From Tardiphaga sp. 709 (GTDB lineage Bacteria > Pseudomonadota > Alphaproteobacteria > Rhizobiales > Xanthobacteraceae), in contig NZ_CP135529.1 in NCBI RefSeq assembly GCF_032401055.1, positions 1,364,001 to 1,428,000 on the forward strand: a stretch of 64,000 nt of DNA, given 5' to 3'. The translations under genes and the position numbers were made by a program. Positions 17,509 to 26,862 of the stretch are shown piece after piece; the stretch's first letter is position 1; each line of letters begins with the position of its first letter. The notes below the pieces were generated by a model. The model was given only the letters and a program-made list of their open reading frames with translations. It was not told the origin of the DNA and ran no database searches.

Positions 17509-19485
17509 ATGCGCGTCACGACGTCTGCCGGAGCTTTCGAAGCGAGCGCGATCGCAGGCACGCGCGCAATCATGATCGCCCTCAATTGCGACGAGGCCGC
17601 GTGCAAGGGGCTGCTGGGATTTGCGTTCCACCGCGCCAAGGGAGCCGGCAAGCCGGAATTCCTCCGATCCTTGAAAGTCTTCGAAGCCGTCGAGCCAGAG
17701 CCCGACACCGAGCACGGAGAGTATTTCACCGACAAATTTCCGATCCAGAGTTTCCTCTGGAGCGACTACACCGCGGAGCCCGGCACGACCTATCACTTCG
17801 AGGTCATCCCCGTATTTGGCGACCCGACCGCGCCCGAACTGCGCGACGCCGAGAAGCTCGCCTTCACCGTCACGACGGAGAAGGAGGACGATGGTCAACA
17901 CGGCATCTGGTTCAACCGCGGCGCAATCGCCAGCCAAGCCTATGCGCGCAAGTTCAAGAACCACAAGCCGACCGACGCGGAGATGGACAATCCGAAGGAC
18001 GAGCACACGGTCTGGCTCTCGCGCGGCCTACTTGAGGCCTGCCTGGATTATATCGACACGACGAAGAAGAGCGAGGCGCTGCGCGCCTGCATCTACGAAT
18101 TCACCTATGCGCCCATCATCGAGGCGTTGAAGGCGAAGATCGATGACGGCTTCGACGTCCGGCTGATCGTGCATGACGACAAGAAGGGCAAGAACCGCAA
18201 GGCGATGAAGGCGGCCGGCCTCGACGTCAAGGCGAAGCACAACGGCGAGCCCGTCGTGATCTGGCGCACGCGGCCGCCGATCCCGCACAACAAGTTCATC
18301 ATCAAGCTCGACGGCGACGCGCCGCAAGAAGTGTGGACCGGCTCGACCAACATCACGCCGTCCGGCTTCCTCGGCCAGTCGAATGTCGGCCACCTCGTCC
18401 ATGACAGCGACGTCGCTGAACAATACCTGAAATACTGGACGATCCTGAGCGACAACCCGACCGGCAAGCCGGCGAAGGAAGGCGTCGCGGAGATTTCGCC
18501 CTACCCGCCCGCCCTGGTGAAGCCGGGATCGCAGACCTGCATCTTCTCGCCGCGCCAGACGGCGTCGATGCTGAACTGGTATGCCGACCGGATGAGCGAC
18601 GCCACGTCGTCGATCATGTTCACGGCCGCGTTCAACGTCGCCGCCGATTTCATCGAGCCACTGGCGCGCGACCGCGACTTCCTGCGCTTCGTGCTCAAGG
18701 AGAAGCCGCCCACCGCCGACGAGCGCAAGGCGCTCAAGGGCGACCGCGACCTGCAGATTTCGTTCGGCGCCGTGCTGGGCGCCGAGTTCAAGGTGGTCGA
18801 CGGCAAGCTGGTCGCCAAGCGCAAGGTGAAGGAATTTCCGCTGGACCGCTGGTTTCTCAAGGAGGAGCTCACCCGCGACGAAGGCAATATCTTCTTCGTC
18901 CACACGAAATATCTGCTGATCGATCCCCTGAGCGACGATCCCCTCATCTGCACCGGCTCGGCGAATTTCTCGGAGGGATCGCTGACCACCAATGACGAAA
19001 ACATGATCCTGATCCGCGGCTCGACCCGCGTGGCCGACATCTACATGACCGAGTTCGACCGTCTGTTTCGCCATTTCTATTTCCGCGATGTCGCCAATGA
19101 CGTGGCCAGCAAGCGCAAGAAAGGCGAGAAGCCGGAAAAGGTGTTCCTTGATCCGGACGATAGATGGACGGAGAGCTACTTCAAGCCCGGCGGATTCAAA
19201 TCGCGGCGGCGCGAGATGTTTTTCACGATCCCGGCGTCCAACTGGACCGTCAATGCCGCAACCCATAGCGATGATGAACCGGTGCGTCCGCCGAAAAAGA
19301 AGAAGGCAGCGAAGGCTGTAGCGAAGAAGGCGAAGACGAAGACAGCCAAGAAGAAAACAACGAAGAAGACGGCGAAGAAGGCCGCGTCGGCCAAGAAGGC
19401 CAAGACCGCCAAATCCAAGAAGGTCGCGAAGGCGAAGACCAAGAAAGCCAAAACCAAGAAATCAAAAGCCAAGTCGAAACGTTGA
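17509..19485 (+). CDS. Phospholipase D-like protein with histone-like lysine tail
   Basis: 658 residues from the ATG at 17509 (preceded by GGGGGGA); a TTG frame upstream is less likely. Two PLD-superfamily motifs are present: HNK at residue 260 followed by GSTNITPSG, and HTK at residue 465 followed by ICTGSANFSEGS. Both have the H-x-K plus downstream Ser/Asn of an HKD-type active site, so one bilobal catalytic centre is expected. The N-terminal 150 residues are probably a beta-sandwich-like domain. Residues about 595-658 are almost only Lys, Ala and Thr, like histone H1 tails, and should bind nucleic acid. No signal peptide. A nuclease or phosphotransfer role on DNA or RNA seems more likely than lipid hydrolysis, but this is inferred from the tail. 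Confidence 0.85.
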   Translation: MRVTTSAGAFEASAIAGTRAIMIALNCDEAACKGLLGFAFHRAKGAGKPEFLRSLKVFEAVEPEPDTEHGEYFTDKFPIQSFLWSDYTAEPGTTYHFEVIPVFGDPTAPELRDAEKLAFTVTTEKEDDGQHGIWFNRGAIASQAYARKFKNHKPTDAEMDNPKDEHTVWLSRGLLEACLDYIDTTKKSEALRACIYEFTYAPIIEALKAKIDDGFDVRLIVHDDKKGKNRKAMKAAGLDVKAKHNGEPVVIWRTRPPIPHNKFIIKLDGDAPQEVWTGSTNITPSGFLGQSNVGHLVHDSDVAEQYLKYWTILSDNPTGKPAKEGVAEISPYPPALVKPGSQTCIFSPRQTASMLNWYADRMSDATSSIMFTAAFNVAADFIEPLARDRDFLRFVLKEKPPTADERKALKGDRDLQISFGAVLGAEFKVVDGKLVAKRKVKEFPLDRWFLKEELTRDEGNIFFVHTKYLLIDPLSDDPLICTGSANFSEGSLTTNDENMILIRGSTRVADIYMTEFDRLFRHFYFRDVANDVASKRKKGEKPEKVFLDPDDRWTESYFKPGGFKSRRREMFFTIPASNWTVNAATHSDDEPVRPPKKKKAAKAVAKKAKTKTAKKKTTKKTAKKAASAKKAKTAKSKKVAKAKTKKAKTKKSKAKSKR

Positions 19486-19518
19486 GCACGACACCGCGCC
19501 GGGGCCCTGCTCCCCGCG

Positions 19519-20583
19519 CTAGCTCAGCACGCCCGTGCCGTCGCGCGGCGCGCCGCCGCGGGTCGTGGCGGCCTTGATGCCCCAGTCGGCCATGAATTTC
19601 GGCCGCGGTCTGTCCTGCAGCACCAGCGCGCCGCCGACCAGTGCACGCGTCGGGATCGCGTCGCGGTCGATGGCGCCTTCGAGGGTCATGGCGAGGTCGC
19701 GCGCGAAGACGCGGTTGCCGATGTGCCAGGAATGAGTGAAGTCGCCGAAGAACGTGCTCTTGTTCGGATCGAGCGTGGCGAAATAGTCCCCGCAATTGAC
19801 ATTGGTGGCCTTGGCATGCGCATCCGCCGGCAGGCCGACGCGGCCCGCGCGCGGCGCGACGCCGAGCCGCTTGGCATTGGAGGCCGCCAGCACGCTGTCA
19901 TAGGGGTTTGAGTAGTTGGTCAGCCGCAGGATGCGCTTGAACATCGGCCCCGACCAGGAATCATTCGCCGACAGGCTCGACGACGCCACGTCGCCGGCGA
20001 TGAAGGCGACCTGGCTGACGCGCCAGTTGCTCTTGAACAGCGCGCCGTCCTTCTCCGCCTGCACGAAGGCTTCCATGGCCACATAGGCGCCGGTGGAATG
20101 GCCGAGCAGATGGACATTGGTGACGCAGTCCTTCTCCTGCCCCTGCGCCAGCACGGTGATGCAATCGCTGACCAGCTTCACCGCCACTTCGGCGCCCCTG
20201 GAGCGATCCTGCCAATAGGCCAGCGTCTCGTTGTCGCTCGGCCAGTCGAAGCCGATGACGAGACCCTTCCAGCCCTCGGCCTTGAGATCCTTCGCCAGCT
20301 GGCGCTGGCGCTTCATGATGATATCGAGATCGTTGTTGTAGCCGTGGATGAAGACGAGGATGTCACCGGCCACGCTGATCGAATTCTGGTTGGGATCGCC
20401 GTCGGCGATATCGCGCACCTCCGTCACCCATTTGGCGAGATCGGTCTTGCTCGACGTCGCCATCGCCGGCGTCGGGATCGCCACATTGGTCGGCACCCGC
20501 AAATAGCGGATGGTGCCGACATTCTCGTTGAAGGCAGCGCCCGAGATGCCGCGCGCGGTGATCAGATAATCGACACCTGCCAT
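19519..20583 (-). CDS. DUF900-type alpha/beta hydrolase
   Basis: About 354 residues from the ATG at 20583 (MAGVDYLITARGI). The alpha/beta-hydrolase core shows the oxyanion strand DILVFIHGYNNDL, GFDWPS, and the nucleophile elbow HLLGHSTGAYVAME. The catalytic His is probably in DFTHSWHIG. Members of this DUF900/esterase group hydrolyse unknown esters. No signal peptide; cytosolic. It is convergent with the PLD-like gene and the two stops are 33 bp apart. Longer upstream starts are possible but lack support. Confidence 0.85.
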   Translation of the reverse strand: MAGVDYLITARGISGAAFNENVGTIRYLRVPTNVAIPTPAMATSSKTDLAKWVTEVRDIADGDPNQNSISVAGDILVFIHGYNNDLDIIMKRQRQLAKDLKAEGWKGLVIGFDWPSDNETLAYWQDRSRGAEVAVKLVSDCITVLAQGQEKDCVTNVHLLGHSTGAYVAMEAFVQAEKDGALFKSNWRVSQVAFIAGDVASSSLSANDSWSGPMFKRILRLTNYSNPYDSVLAASNAKRLGVAPRAGRVGLPADAHAKATNVNCGDYFATLDPNKSTFFGDFTHSWHIGNRVFARDLAMTLEGAIDRDAIPTRALVGGALVLQDRPRPKFMADWGIKAATTRGGAPRDGTGVLS

Positions 20584-20766
20584 GAAATCCCACTGCCGTT
20601 CCCGCCGGGTTTCCTCCGCATCGCGCCGCCCCCTCTTTGTGAGCCAGGCACGATCGACGTGTGCCAGCCTATCGCGCAATCACAGGTGCAGCCAAGTGAC
20701 CGGATGCGCGCCTCCCACGATATCGGCGGCGACGGACGGCGATGCAGCGCACGCCGCACGCCCGGC

Positions 20767-20795
20767 TTGCGCAATTCCGATCTTAGGTATATATT
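20767..20795 (+). promoter_or_regulatory. Promoter of the HTH gene; predicts a leaderless mRNA
   Basis: TTGCGC (20767-20772) and TATATT (20790-20795) are 17 bp apart. The ATG at 20803 is 7 bp after the -10, where transcription would begin, so the message may be leaderless. The same TTGCGC...GGYATATATTC pattern precedes the paralogous locus at 33.6 kb. Confidence 0.5.
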
Positions 20796-20802
20796 CTTTT
20801 GC

Positions 20803-21468
20803 ATGACCCATCCCTTCTTCGGCCCCATCATTCGCCTCCGCGTCACGCCCGATGAACCCGAGGCGCCGGATGCCTTTGTGGGCGGCCCACGGGTGCGCGG
20901 CTCCAGGCGGCCGCATGCGGATGCCAAATGCGCGCAGGTGCGCCGCCTGATCGAGACGACGGTGCTGACCTATGGCGAGATCGCGAAGCAGACCGGCGTC
21001 GGCCGCGCCTCGATCTGCCGCTGGACCCGCGACGGCGGCTGGCAGCGCCCGCTCTTTGCCCCCCGCGCCACCGACACGGTGCCTTCCGCCCGCGCCTCGC
21101 AGAAACTCAAGCTGCGCAAACTCGCCGAGCGGCTCCACGCGCTGGCGGAGCGCGCCGTGCGCGAACTGGAAGCGCAGCCCGAGGTCGATATCGATCGCCT
21201 GATGCAGGCGCTGCAGGTGCTGAAGATGGCGCGGCTGGAGGCCATGGGCCGCCGGCGCCCGCGCCGCCAGGTCGACATGCCCGCGCGCACCGGCCGCGAG
21301 ATGATGGAGCGCGACGCTGCGATCCGCACCGCGCTGAAGGAGATGCGCCGCGGCGGCGTCGATGTGACACAGATTCCGGACGACGCGATGGCACTGCTGG
21401 AAGCCGCGTATACGCCGCCCGAGCGGGATCACCCGGCGCTGCGGCCGCGGGGGAGCCGGCGAAGATAG
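20803..21468 (+). CDS. Small HTH protein of unknown function, paralogue of the 33.6-kb locus
   Basis: 221 residues from the ATG at 20803. Residues about 45-80 form a homeodomain-like HTH (ETTVLTYGEIAKQTGVGRAS, then RWTRDGGWQRP), as in terminase-small-subunit or resolvase-type HTHs. A helical arginine-rich middle follows (LRKLAERLHALAERAVRELE, LQVLKMARLEAMGRRRPRR). The C-terminus has a conserved AALKEMRRGGVD...IPDDAMALLEAA. No catalytic domain is evident. A homologue at 33633-34327 shares the layout but is frameshifted. DNA binding is likely; the role is unknown. Confidence 0.75.
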   Translation: MTHPFFGPIIRLRVTPDEPEAPDAFVGGPRVRGSRRPHADAKCAQVRRLIETTVLTYGEIAKQTGVGRASICRWTRDGGWQRPLFAPRATDTVPSARASQKLKLRKLAERLHALAERAVRELEAQPEVDIDRLMQALQVLKMARLEAMGRRRPRRQVDMPARTGREMMERDAAIRTALKEMRRGGVDVTQIPDDAMALLEAAYTPPERDHPALRPRGSRRR

Positions 21469-21529
21469 AATGCTCCGCGACAGGCACACACCCGGCCTGC
21501 GTGAAGCTCGCCGTTAGCCCCACCCACTC

Positions 21530-21641
21530 CGTCATCCTCGGGCAAAGCGCGAAGCGCGGCTTCGCTGGATGACCCGGGGATCCACGCCTTTCTCATCTTG
21601 CGGCCAAGACGTGGATGGCCGGGTCAAGCCCGGCCATGACG
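21530..21641. repeat. Extragenic palindromic elements, GTCATCC type
   Basis: Two adjacent palindromic pieces: one built on GTCATCC...GGATGAC around 21530-21573, another on GGCCGGGTCAAGCCCGGCC at 21617-21635. They lie in the 189-bp gap between convergent genes and resemble the element at 29712-29836. Confidence 0.65.
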
Positions 21642-21657
21642 TGGGGAGGACGCAGCC

Positions 21658-22536
21658 TCACACCTCCACCGGCAGATAGAAATCGATCACCGCGCCCTTT
21701 TTGGTCGGCGCGAACTCGCTGTCATAGCGCTCGAAATCTGGCCGGTCGGCGACCGTGAGCCCTGATGCCGGCACCAGCTCGCCCCAGATGGTCGCCATCG
21801 CGCGCTTGATCTGCGGATGCACCGCGCCGCCATTCAGCACGATGCGAAACACCGCATAACTCGACGCTTCGATGCGCTTCGCCGCAAATCCCGCCGGCAG
21901 CGCCGCGCCTTCGTCCGCGCCGACGCCGGCCATGTAATCGAAGCTGCCTTCGGCGCGGTCGACATTCCAGACCACGCCATAGGTGGTCCAGCTCGGCGCC
22001 TGCCCCTTGAACGGCAATGCGCCCATCAGCTTCGACCACAGTTGCGGAATCTCGGCCTTGTTGGTCTCCTCGAACCGCGCCGAAGGACCTGCGACGGTGA
22101 AGGCGTCCAGCGCCACCAGGTCCGGCAAACGGGTGACAGCGACAGCGACGTCATCGGGCATGGTCATCGGATATTGTCCTTCGATGGGAGTGACACTGAA
22201 GCCGCGCCGAAACCGCCCGGGCGACACGCCGAACAGGCGGGCAAACGCTCGGGTGAACGCCTCCTGCGAGTCGAAGCCGCACTCGAATGCGAGATCGACC
22301 AGGCGCAGATCGGGATCGGCGGTCAGCCGCTGCGCCGCGCGCACCAGCCTGCGCCCGCGCACATGCGCCATCACGCCCCGCCCCATCGCGGCCGAGAACA
22401 GCCGAGAGAAATGATAGGGCGAGAGCTTGGCGTGGGTGGCGATCGTCTCGACGCTCAGGGGCTCGTCGAGATGCTGTTCGATCCAGGCGAGGACGGCGAC
22501 GAGGTCAGGCGTGCGGTGCGGGACGGGCTGGCTCAT
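21658..22536 (-). CDS. AraC-family regulator with GyrI-like effector domain
   Basis: 292 residues from the ATG at 22536 (MSQPVPHRTPDLVAVLAWIE). The N-terminal AraC double HTH covers residues 10-110 (SVETIATHAKLSPYHFSRLF, then VDLAFECGFDSQEAFTRAFA), and the C-terminal GyrI-like/AraC-E binding fold covers about 125-290. This is the Rob/BmrR-like order (DNA-binding domain first), usually a drug or cationic small-molecule sensor. No target gene is adjacent; the next plus-strand gene upstream is the HTH protein. Ligand unknown. Confidence 0.88.
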   Translation of the reverse strand: MSQPVPHRTPDLVAVLAWIEQHLDEPLSVETIATHAKLSPYHFSRLFSAAMGRGVMAHVRGRRLVRAAQRLTADPDLRLVDLAFECGFDSQEAFTRAFARLFGVSPGRFRRGFSVTPIEGQYPMTMPDDVAVAVTRLPDLVALDAFTVAGPSARFEETNKAEIPQLWSKLMGALPFKGQAPSWTTYGVVWNVDRAEGSFDYMAGVGADEGAALPAGFAAKRIEASSYAVFRIVLNGGAVHPQIKRAMATIWGELVPASGLTVADRPDFERYDSEFAPTKKGAVIDFYLPVEV

Positions 22537-23060
22537 GCGGCGGGTATCGCATGGGCGAATGGGGGTGTCTTGATCGGTCTTGCTGTGGGGACCCGTTGCC
22601 CAAATATCAGCACGATGCAAACTAGACTGAGACAATCGCAACAAGCACCTTAACGGTCGGAATCCCACCCTGAAAAAAGAACCCGGCGATTTCTCGCCGG
22701 GCGCTTCCCTTCCTATCAGGAACTAAGGAGTATGGCAGCCGCTAGCGCAAGCTGGCCAATGTCCACGGTCACGTTCACCTTTATCGTTGGTGTCCGTCCT
22801 TTCAGTTTAGTAGCCCCGTCGGGCGATTGTCCTTTAGCTGCTAGCGAGCCGGTTCGTGCAGTTGCCAACCTGCCATTATGGCCAAGCCTTATTTCGGGGG
22901 CGGGCCGGAGTTGGCCTTTGTCATTGCCGAACTCACCCAGGTTTAACGCCACTGCGGGCGGGCCTTTATCGTCTGCGCCAACTCGACGGCTCTATGAGCC
23001 CAAAATCAATAGCACTTCACTGCCAGCAAAGCTACCTATAGTTGCGTCAGCTACATTGAC
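22537..23060. other. Gene-poor edge of the AT-richer island
   Basis: 524 bp. The only ORF with any appeal is a 78-codon minus-strand frame at 22716-22952 (GTG start) containing LKGRTPTIKVNVTVDIGQ; its product is not recognised and it may be a remnant. The overlapping plus-strand frame at 22732-23211 looks like its shadow. A minus-strand terminator is at 22683-22702. Confidence 0.4.
22683..22702 (-). terminator. Intrinsic terminator at the left end of the defence island
   Basis: CCCGGCGA pairs with TCGCCGGG around a 4-nt loop. Read on the minus strand it is followed by TTCTTTTTT. It would end the SIR2-Ago-HEPN transcript. Confidence 0.8.
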
Positions 23061-23603
23061 CTACTTCTTCTTTTTCGGTGTGCCATCTTTGTTTTTAGGG
23101 ACACTTCGCACGGCGATACTATCGATATGCTTACGAAGAAAGGTGAGATCCTGTTCCATTTCACCGAGAAAGCCAGTGCAAAGGCTACTGGCAAAAACAA
23201 CTATCAAATGATCCGGATAGTCTTTGTGCCTATCCGCAAGATCGGGCGCCTCTGACAAATATAGTTTTCGCAACGATGCAACTCTTGTCTCCCGCTTAGC
23301 ACCTTCAAGACTGTGAGCGATCTCATTGCGAAGTTCGCTGATCGCTAAGATCAACTTCCAAATGGTCATCTCATTTTCGTGAAGCGCATACGCCCTGACC
23401 ATCTGCACTTTCATGAAGAAGCTCACTCGCGCGTCTAGCACCAGATTGGGATGAAAGAATACGAGCCGAATAATATTGTCGATCGCGCTCTCCATAATAA
23501 GATGGCTCTTGAGTACAGTCAGTGCCAGCTCATCGATCTCTTCAAAATGCTTCTTAAATTGAAGCTCATACTTCCCCTCCAGAGGAGCGTCGCTATCTGG
23601 CAT
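23061..23603 (-). CDS. HEPN-like protein downstream of SPARSA
   Basis: About 180 residues from the ATG at 23603. The sequence is helical, with SELRNEIAHSLEG at residues 90-101 giving an R-x4-H pair (Arg92, His97), the RNase signature of HEPN domains. An earlier helix (KSHLIMESAIDNIIRLVFF) resembles the first HEPN helices. The C-terminus is a lysine cluster. It is in the same orientation as the Argonaute gene, 83 bp downstream, and the shared terminator lies beyond it. HEPN proteins are often toxins or abortive-infection RNases. No precise family could be named, and participation in SPARSA is an inference. Confidence 0.6.
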   Translation of the reverse strand: MPDSDAPLEGKYELQFKKHFEEIDELALTVLKSHLIMESAIDNIIRLVFFHPNLVLDARVSFFMKVQMVRAYALHENEMTIWKLILAISELRNEIAHSLEGAKRETRVASLRKLYLSEAPDLADRHKDYPDHLIVVFASSLCTGFLGEMEQDLTFLRKHIDSIAVRSVPKNKDGTPKKKK

Positions 23604-23686
23604 CAACAAACTCTCAAATTCGAATACGGCGCCTTAGTCGACGGCGAGATCACTGAAACCAAACACTGCGCGCGAACCAATGCAAC

Positions 23687-25102
23687 CTACATGAAATTAC
23701 GGAAATCATAGACGCTGTCGACCATCTCAGGATTCTGCTGGATGATATCTGCAAACGCCTTCGAATAGACGAGGGTCACGGGGAGCTTCTTATAGAGCGT
23801 ATTGTTGTTCCAATCCATTTTTGTGAGGCCAAGAATACCCGCGCACGTCTCATGCCATCCTCCCGTTCCCGTGTAACGACGAAGAAGGACAGGAGACGGC
23901 GTCGGTTTGAGCGAGCCTTCCTTGTAAACATTGAATTTTGGATTATCCACATGAACGCCCTGGACGCTCCCCTGCGTCCAAAGCAACGCCTCATTATTCT
24001 GAAGTGGAAGATACATTCCGCGCTCTACCGGATAATTGTAGGGCTGCGGCCTTTCTTTCGTATCGAAGCGAATTCCACGCCAAGAAACCCCCTTCACAAT
24101 CTGAACAAGCTCAACTTCGGTACCAGCACGAAAGCTATCTAAAGCCCCCAATATCTCTTCTTCCTTGAATTCCGTGTTTTTATGCACGGTCACTTTTTTG
24201 GGTGTGCGCCCTGAATGACCCGTTTGATAAATCTCCAAGCTACGCGACAAGACCGACTGCATCTCAAAGTACGACAGATAAGGGTTTTTCTGAACGTCCT
24301 GTGTAAATTCTCGCGCATCGTAAGCGACGAATTGAAATCCGGTCCCATCGGGATCAAACACCTGACTACAGCAAGTGCTGTAAGTATTCCCCCTCCGATC
24401 CGACTTCATCGCATAACTTATCCCAACAAACGCTTCGTCATTGTTGAGGCTCACAAGCTTCCACGGCACGCCTCCCGCCTTAGCGTAGAGAGCTACGCTA
24501 AGGCCCCACATGACATTGGCGCGGCATCTTCGGTCAAAACTCGACTGCCGAACGAGTTGAATCGGAATGTTCGACGGAGCGCAGTAAGCTTTCAGATAGT
24601 CATGAAAATCAAAGTTCTCGCCCTCGAAACAATCGGCCCACGATTGAGGAAGGTAAATTAACGCGACGTCGAAGTTCGAACGCACGGCTCGTAGGCGAGC
24701 AATGCACTGAAACAATCCTTTCGCCAGTTCAACTTTTGCCTTTGCCTTTGCGTAAGCATCAAGCTCATCGGGAAAATTTATCGTGAGTGCTTCTGTTGGC
24801 TGCACAACGGGCGCCTTAAACACTGCTGTAAAGCCAGTGTACTCCGGATAGTAATTCTTTGCCTCACGAGGAATCGCACTTCTCTCAAGTTCAGAAATTA
24901 ATCCTCTCAACTTCGGCATATCTGCTTTGGGAGCCAAAGCCGCAATCCGCACGGAAGAAGGAGCTCCAAACCGAAGTCCGTACGGACCAAATTTCAGCAA
25001 GCCTAGCAGAGGATGGACATGCAGATGGTCGCCGGCAAAAATGAGGTTTGGCTCGGAAATCGTGCTGTAGCCGGGCAACTCGGATGAAATAGCTGCCGTC
25101 AT
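23687..25102 (-). CDS. Short prokaryotic Argonaute (MID-PIWI), catalytically inactive
   Basis: 471 residues, the length of short pAgos that lack N and PAZ domains. The MID domain is about 140-215 ([23 protein letters not shown]) and PIWI about 215-470. The slicer tetrad is broken: [11 protein letters not shown] (residues 225-235) has Ser where the first Asp of VGID should be, and VTVHKNTEF (304-312) replaces the RDG of active enzymes. It starts at ATG 25102, overlapping the SIR2-APAZ stop by four bases (ATGA), so both are made together. In characterised homologues (Geobacter sulfurreducens, Caballeronia, Paraburkholderia) such a protein carries a guide RNA and licenses the Sir2 partner on target-DNA binding. 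Base composition is visibly lower in GC than the flanks. Confidence 0.93.
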   Translation of the reverse strand: MTAAISSELPGYSTISEPNLIFAGDHLHVHPLLGLLKFGPYGLRFGAPSSVRIAALAPKADMPKLRGLISELERSAIPREAKNYYPEYTGFTAVFKAPVVQPTEALTINFPDELDAYAKAKAKVELAKGLFQCIARLRAVRSNFDVALIYLPQSWADCFEGENFDFHDYLKAYCAPSNIPIQLVRQSSFDRRCRANVMWGLSVALYAKAGGVPWKLVSLNNDEAFVGISYAMKSDRRGNTYSTCCSQVFDPDGTGFQFVAYDAREFTQDVQKNPYLSYFEMQSVLSRSLEIYQTGHSGRTPKKVTVHKNTEFKEEEILGALDSFRAGTEVELVQIVKGVSWRGIRFDTKERPQPYNYPVERGMYLPLQNNEALLWTQGSVQGVHVDNPKFNVYKEGSLKPTPSPVLLRRYTGTGGWHETCAGILGLTKMDWNNNTLYKKLPVTLVYSKAFADIIQQNPEMVDSVYDFRNFM

Positions 25103-26862
25103 GCGCTAGCCCGCCTCGTAAAGGCAGTGCGCGTTCCAATGACGAACCTAGGATTCTCTGCGTTTTCGCCTTCAGCAAAGGCCTGTATCGCAACGGTCTG
25201 ATTTCGTTCTCTCGTTCCTAACAGAACTTGAACCCACGCATCAAGGAGCGAATTGAACTTATTGTTGTAGCGATCACCTCGTCGCTCATCCAAAAATTTC
25301 ACGGCAAGCTTTCTTGCCCTCGTTGGCCAAATCCAAACATCGGGCTCGACAACCAACCAAGGACGACCATCTTTAATCTCAATAGAAATGCGAGCCGCCT
25401 CGGCCCAGGATACTGTCTCAGCAGCGGGATGATCATCGTCGACGGGGGCCATCAAACCAGAAATGATCCCCGACGTTTTTCCAATGACACGAAAAAGAGG
25501 TTCGAAAACCGCTGGACTATCCATTTGAGCGTCCGCGACTGCAAAGCTTCCCGATCTAACAGTCCGCGCTAGAAGAGGCTTGCCTCTTGTAAGAGCGACG
25601 CAAAGAGCCTCGGCAACAAATCCTTTGATCACGAGGTTTTCGGGCGCATTCAACTCAGCAGATATTTCCTTGGGCGACAAACCGATTAGCTTAGCACCGA
25701 ACGCTGCTTTGGCATCCTTTTCTGCTCCCCAGCACAGCACCCTATCAGTTTTCGTTAGGATAATTCGACCAAGACTCCTGTCTCGCGCAGAGCGCAAGGA
25801 CTCCCAAGAAACAAAACCGCTGATGTTTAAGACATGGCACCTATCTGGAATTTCAAAAATTGGAAGGGCATTCAGCCGAACGAGTGGGCTTCTATTGCCT
25901 ACTTTTGGAAGAGGGATGCTGACTGAGGCTGATGCAACTCTACGAACCTTTAGGTCCATCTCTTGAGACTTGGTCGGTAGATTCCGCCAAAGCCGCAACA
26001 TGAATGCATCGTAAGTTTCTATAAATATTACGTCCGCGTTCACACCTCTTGCACGTGCTCGATCTAATAATTTTTGAACCGCCGGGATCGGTTCTGAGCC
26101 TTTAAGCACCGACCAATACAACCCGTGCGGAAAGGGATTGTGCGTTTCTAGTACTGAGTTGATAAGATCAATAACACTCTGATCGCGACCACTATAGCCG
26201 CAAACGATCAAACCGAATCGGTTTCCTGCTGCTGTAAAGCAAGATGCAAGATCAGCGTCTTGCTTCTTTAGTTCGGCTGGGAGATTGCGGAGACTATCGT
26301 ATCGAAAATCTCCATGTAGCTTACAGTAAATAGGGAATTCTTCATTATTGAGAGCACTCTGTGCATTGTGGCTGCCTTCGAGATGAAACGCTGCGATGGC
26401 CTTACCGCTTACCTCCGATACAGAGCGTTCGACAACGTTATCGAAGTTCGTTGTAAAAACGGCACGGCTTGCGCCACTACCAATCAGAGCGCCGAGAACG
26501 CGATTTCCGATACTAAGGCTCACATTTTCTTCGCCCAGAATCGCGTGGATGTACCGACGCTGCCGTTCTTTGTCCGATCCAAAAATCTGCTCAAAGCAAC
26601 GCTCGTACTCCCCATCTTCCCATAAGGCGGGAAAGCCGCGAGATTCCAGATACGATTGAATGCGATCTTTAACGGCTATGCTTTGAAGGTCTTGACGCAA
26701 AATCTCCTGGTTTTCCTGTTGGCAGTAGAAGCGACGTTTCATATCCCAAAGGATGTCGTTCGCGGTTGGAACGCCCGCAGAGCGCGAAGCGCCAGCCCCG
26801 AGGAACCATGCAAAGTTCTGCGAACGCTCAGAGAAGATTGCAGTAAATTCGCTCTGTTCCAT
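25099..26862 (-). CDS. SIR2-APAZ effector of a SPARSA system
   Basis: 587 residues: N-terminal SIR2 (about 1-300) and C-terminal APAZ (about 310-587). SIR2 motifs are complete: [12 protein letters not shown] at 22-33 (NAD binding), TTNFDN at 137-142, and LHGD with the catalytic His183. APAZ substitutes for the missing N-terminal domains of the short Argonaute and binds it. In studied SPARSA complexes guide-directed recognition of plasmid or phage DNA activates this domain to degrade NAD+, killing or arresting the cell. The ATG at 26862 sits within a perfect 12-bp palindrome (TACTGGCCAGTA) and no strong ribosome site is visible. First gene of the island operon. Confidence 0.93.
   Translation of the reverse strand: MEQSEFTAIFSERSQNFAWFLGAGASRSAGVPTANDILWDMKRRFYCQQENQEILRQDLQSIAVKDRIQSYLESRGFPALWEDGEYERCFEQIFGSDKERQRRYIHAILGEENVSLSIGNRVLGALIGSGASRAVFTTNFDNVVERSVSEVSGKAIAAFHLEGSHNAQSALNNEEFPIYCKLHGDFRYDSLRNLPAELKKQDADLASCFTAAGNRFGLIVCGYSGRDQSVIDLINSVLETHNPFPHGLYWSVLKGSEPIPAVQKLLDRARARGVNADVIFIETYDAFMLRLWRNLPTKSQEMDLKVRRVASASVSIPLPKVGNRSPLVRLNALPIFEIPDRCHVLNISGFVSWESLRSARDRSLGRIILTKTDRVLCWGAEKDAKAAFGAKLIGLSPKEISAELNAPENLVIKGFVAEALCVALTRGKPLLARTVRSGSFAVADAQMDSPAVFEPLFRVIGKTSGIISGLMAPVDDDHPAAETVSWAEAARISIEIKDGRPWLVVEPDVWIWPTRARKLAVKFLDERRGDRYNNKFNSLLDAWVQVLLGTRERNQTVAIQAFAEGENAENPRFVIGTRTAFTRRASA

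Noticed and set aside
18028-19266. 412-codon minus-strand ORF within the PLD-like gene
   Set aside because: Mirror frame of a high-GC gene with two PLD motifs on the other strand.
20098-20802. Extended N-terminus of the HTH protein
   Set aside because: The upstream open frame is antisense to the DUF900 hydrolase; a promoter lies just before ATG 20803.
22732-23211. 159-codon plus-strand ORF at the island edge
   Set aside because: Overlaps the HEPN gene on the opposite strand, with no family resemblance.
23687-25102. Reading the Argonaute as an active slicer
   Set aside because: Two of the DEDX positions are replaced (Ser in FVGIS, His-Lys-Asn in place of RDG).
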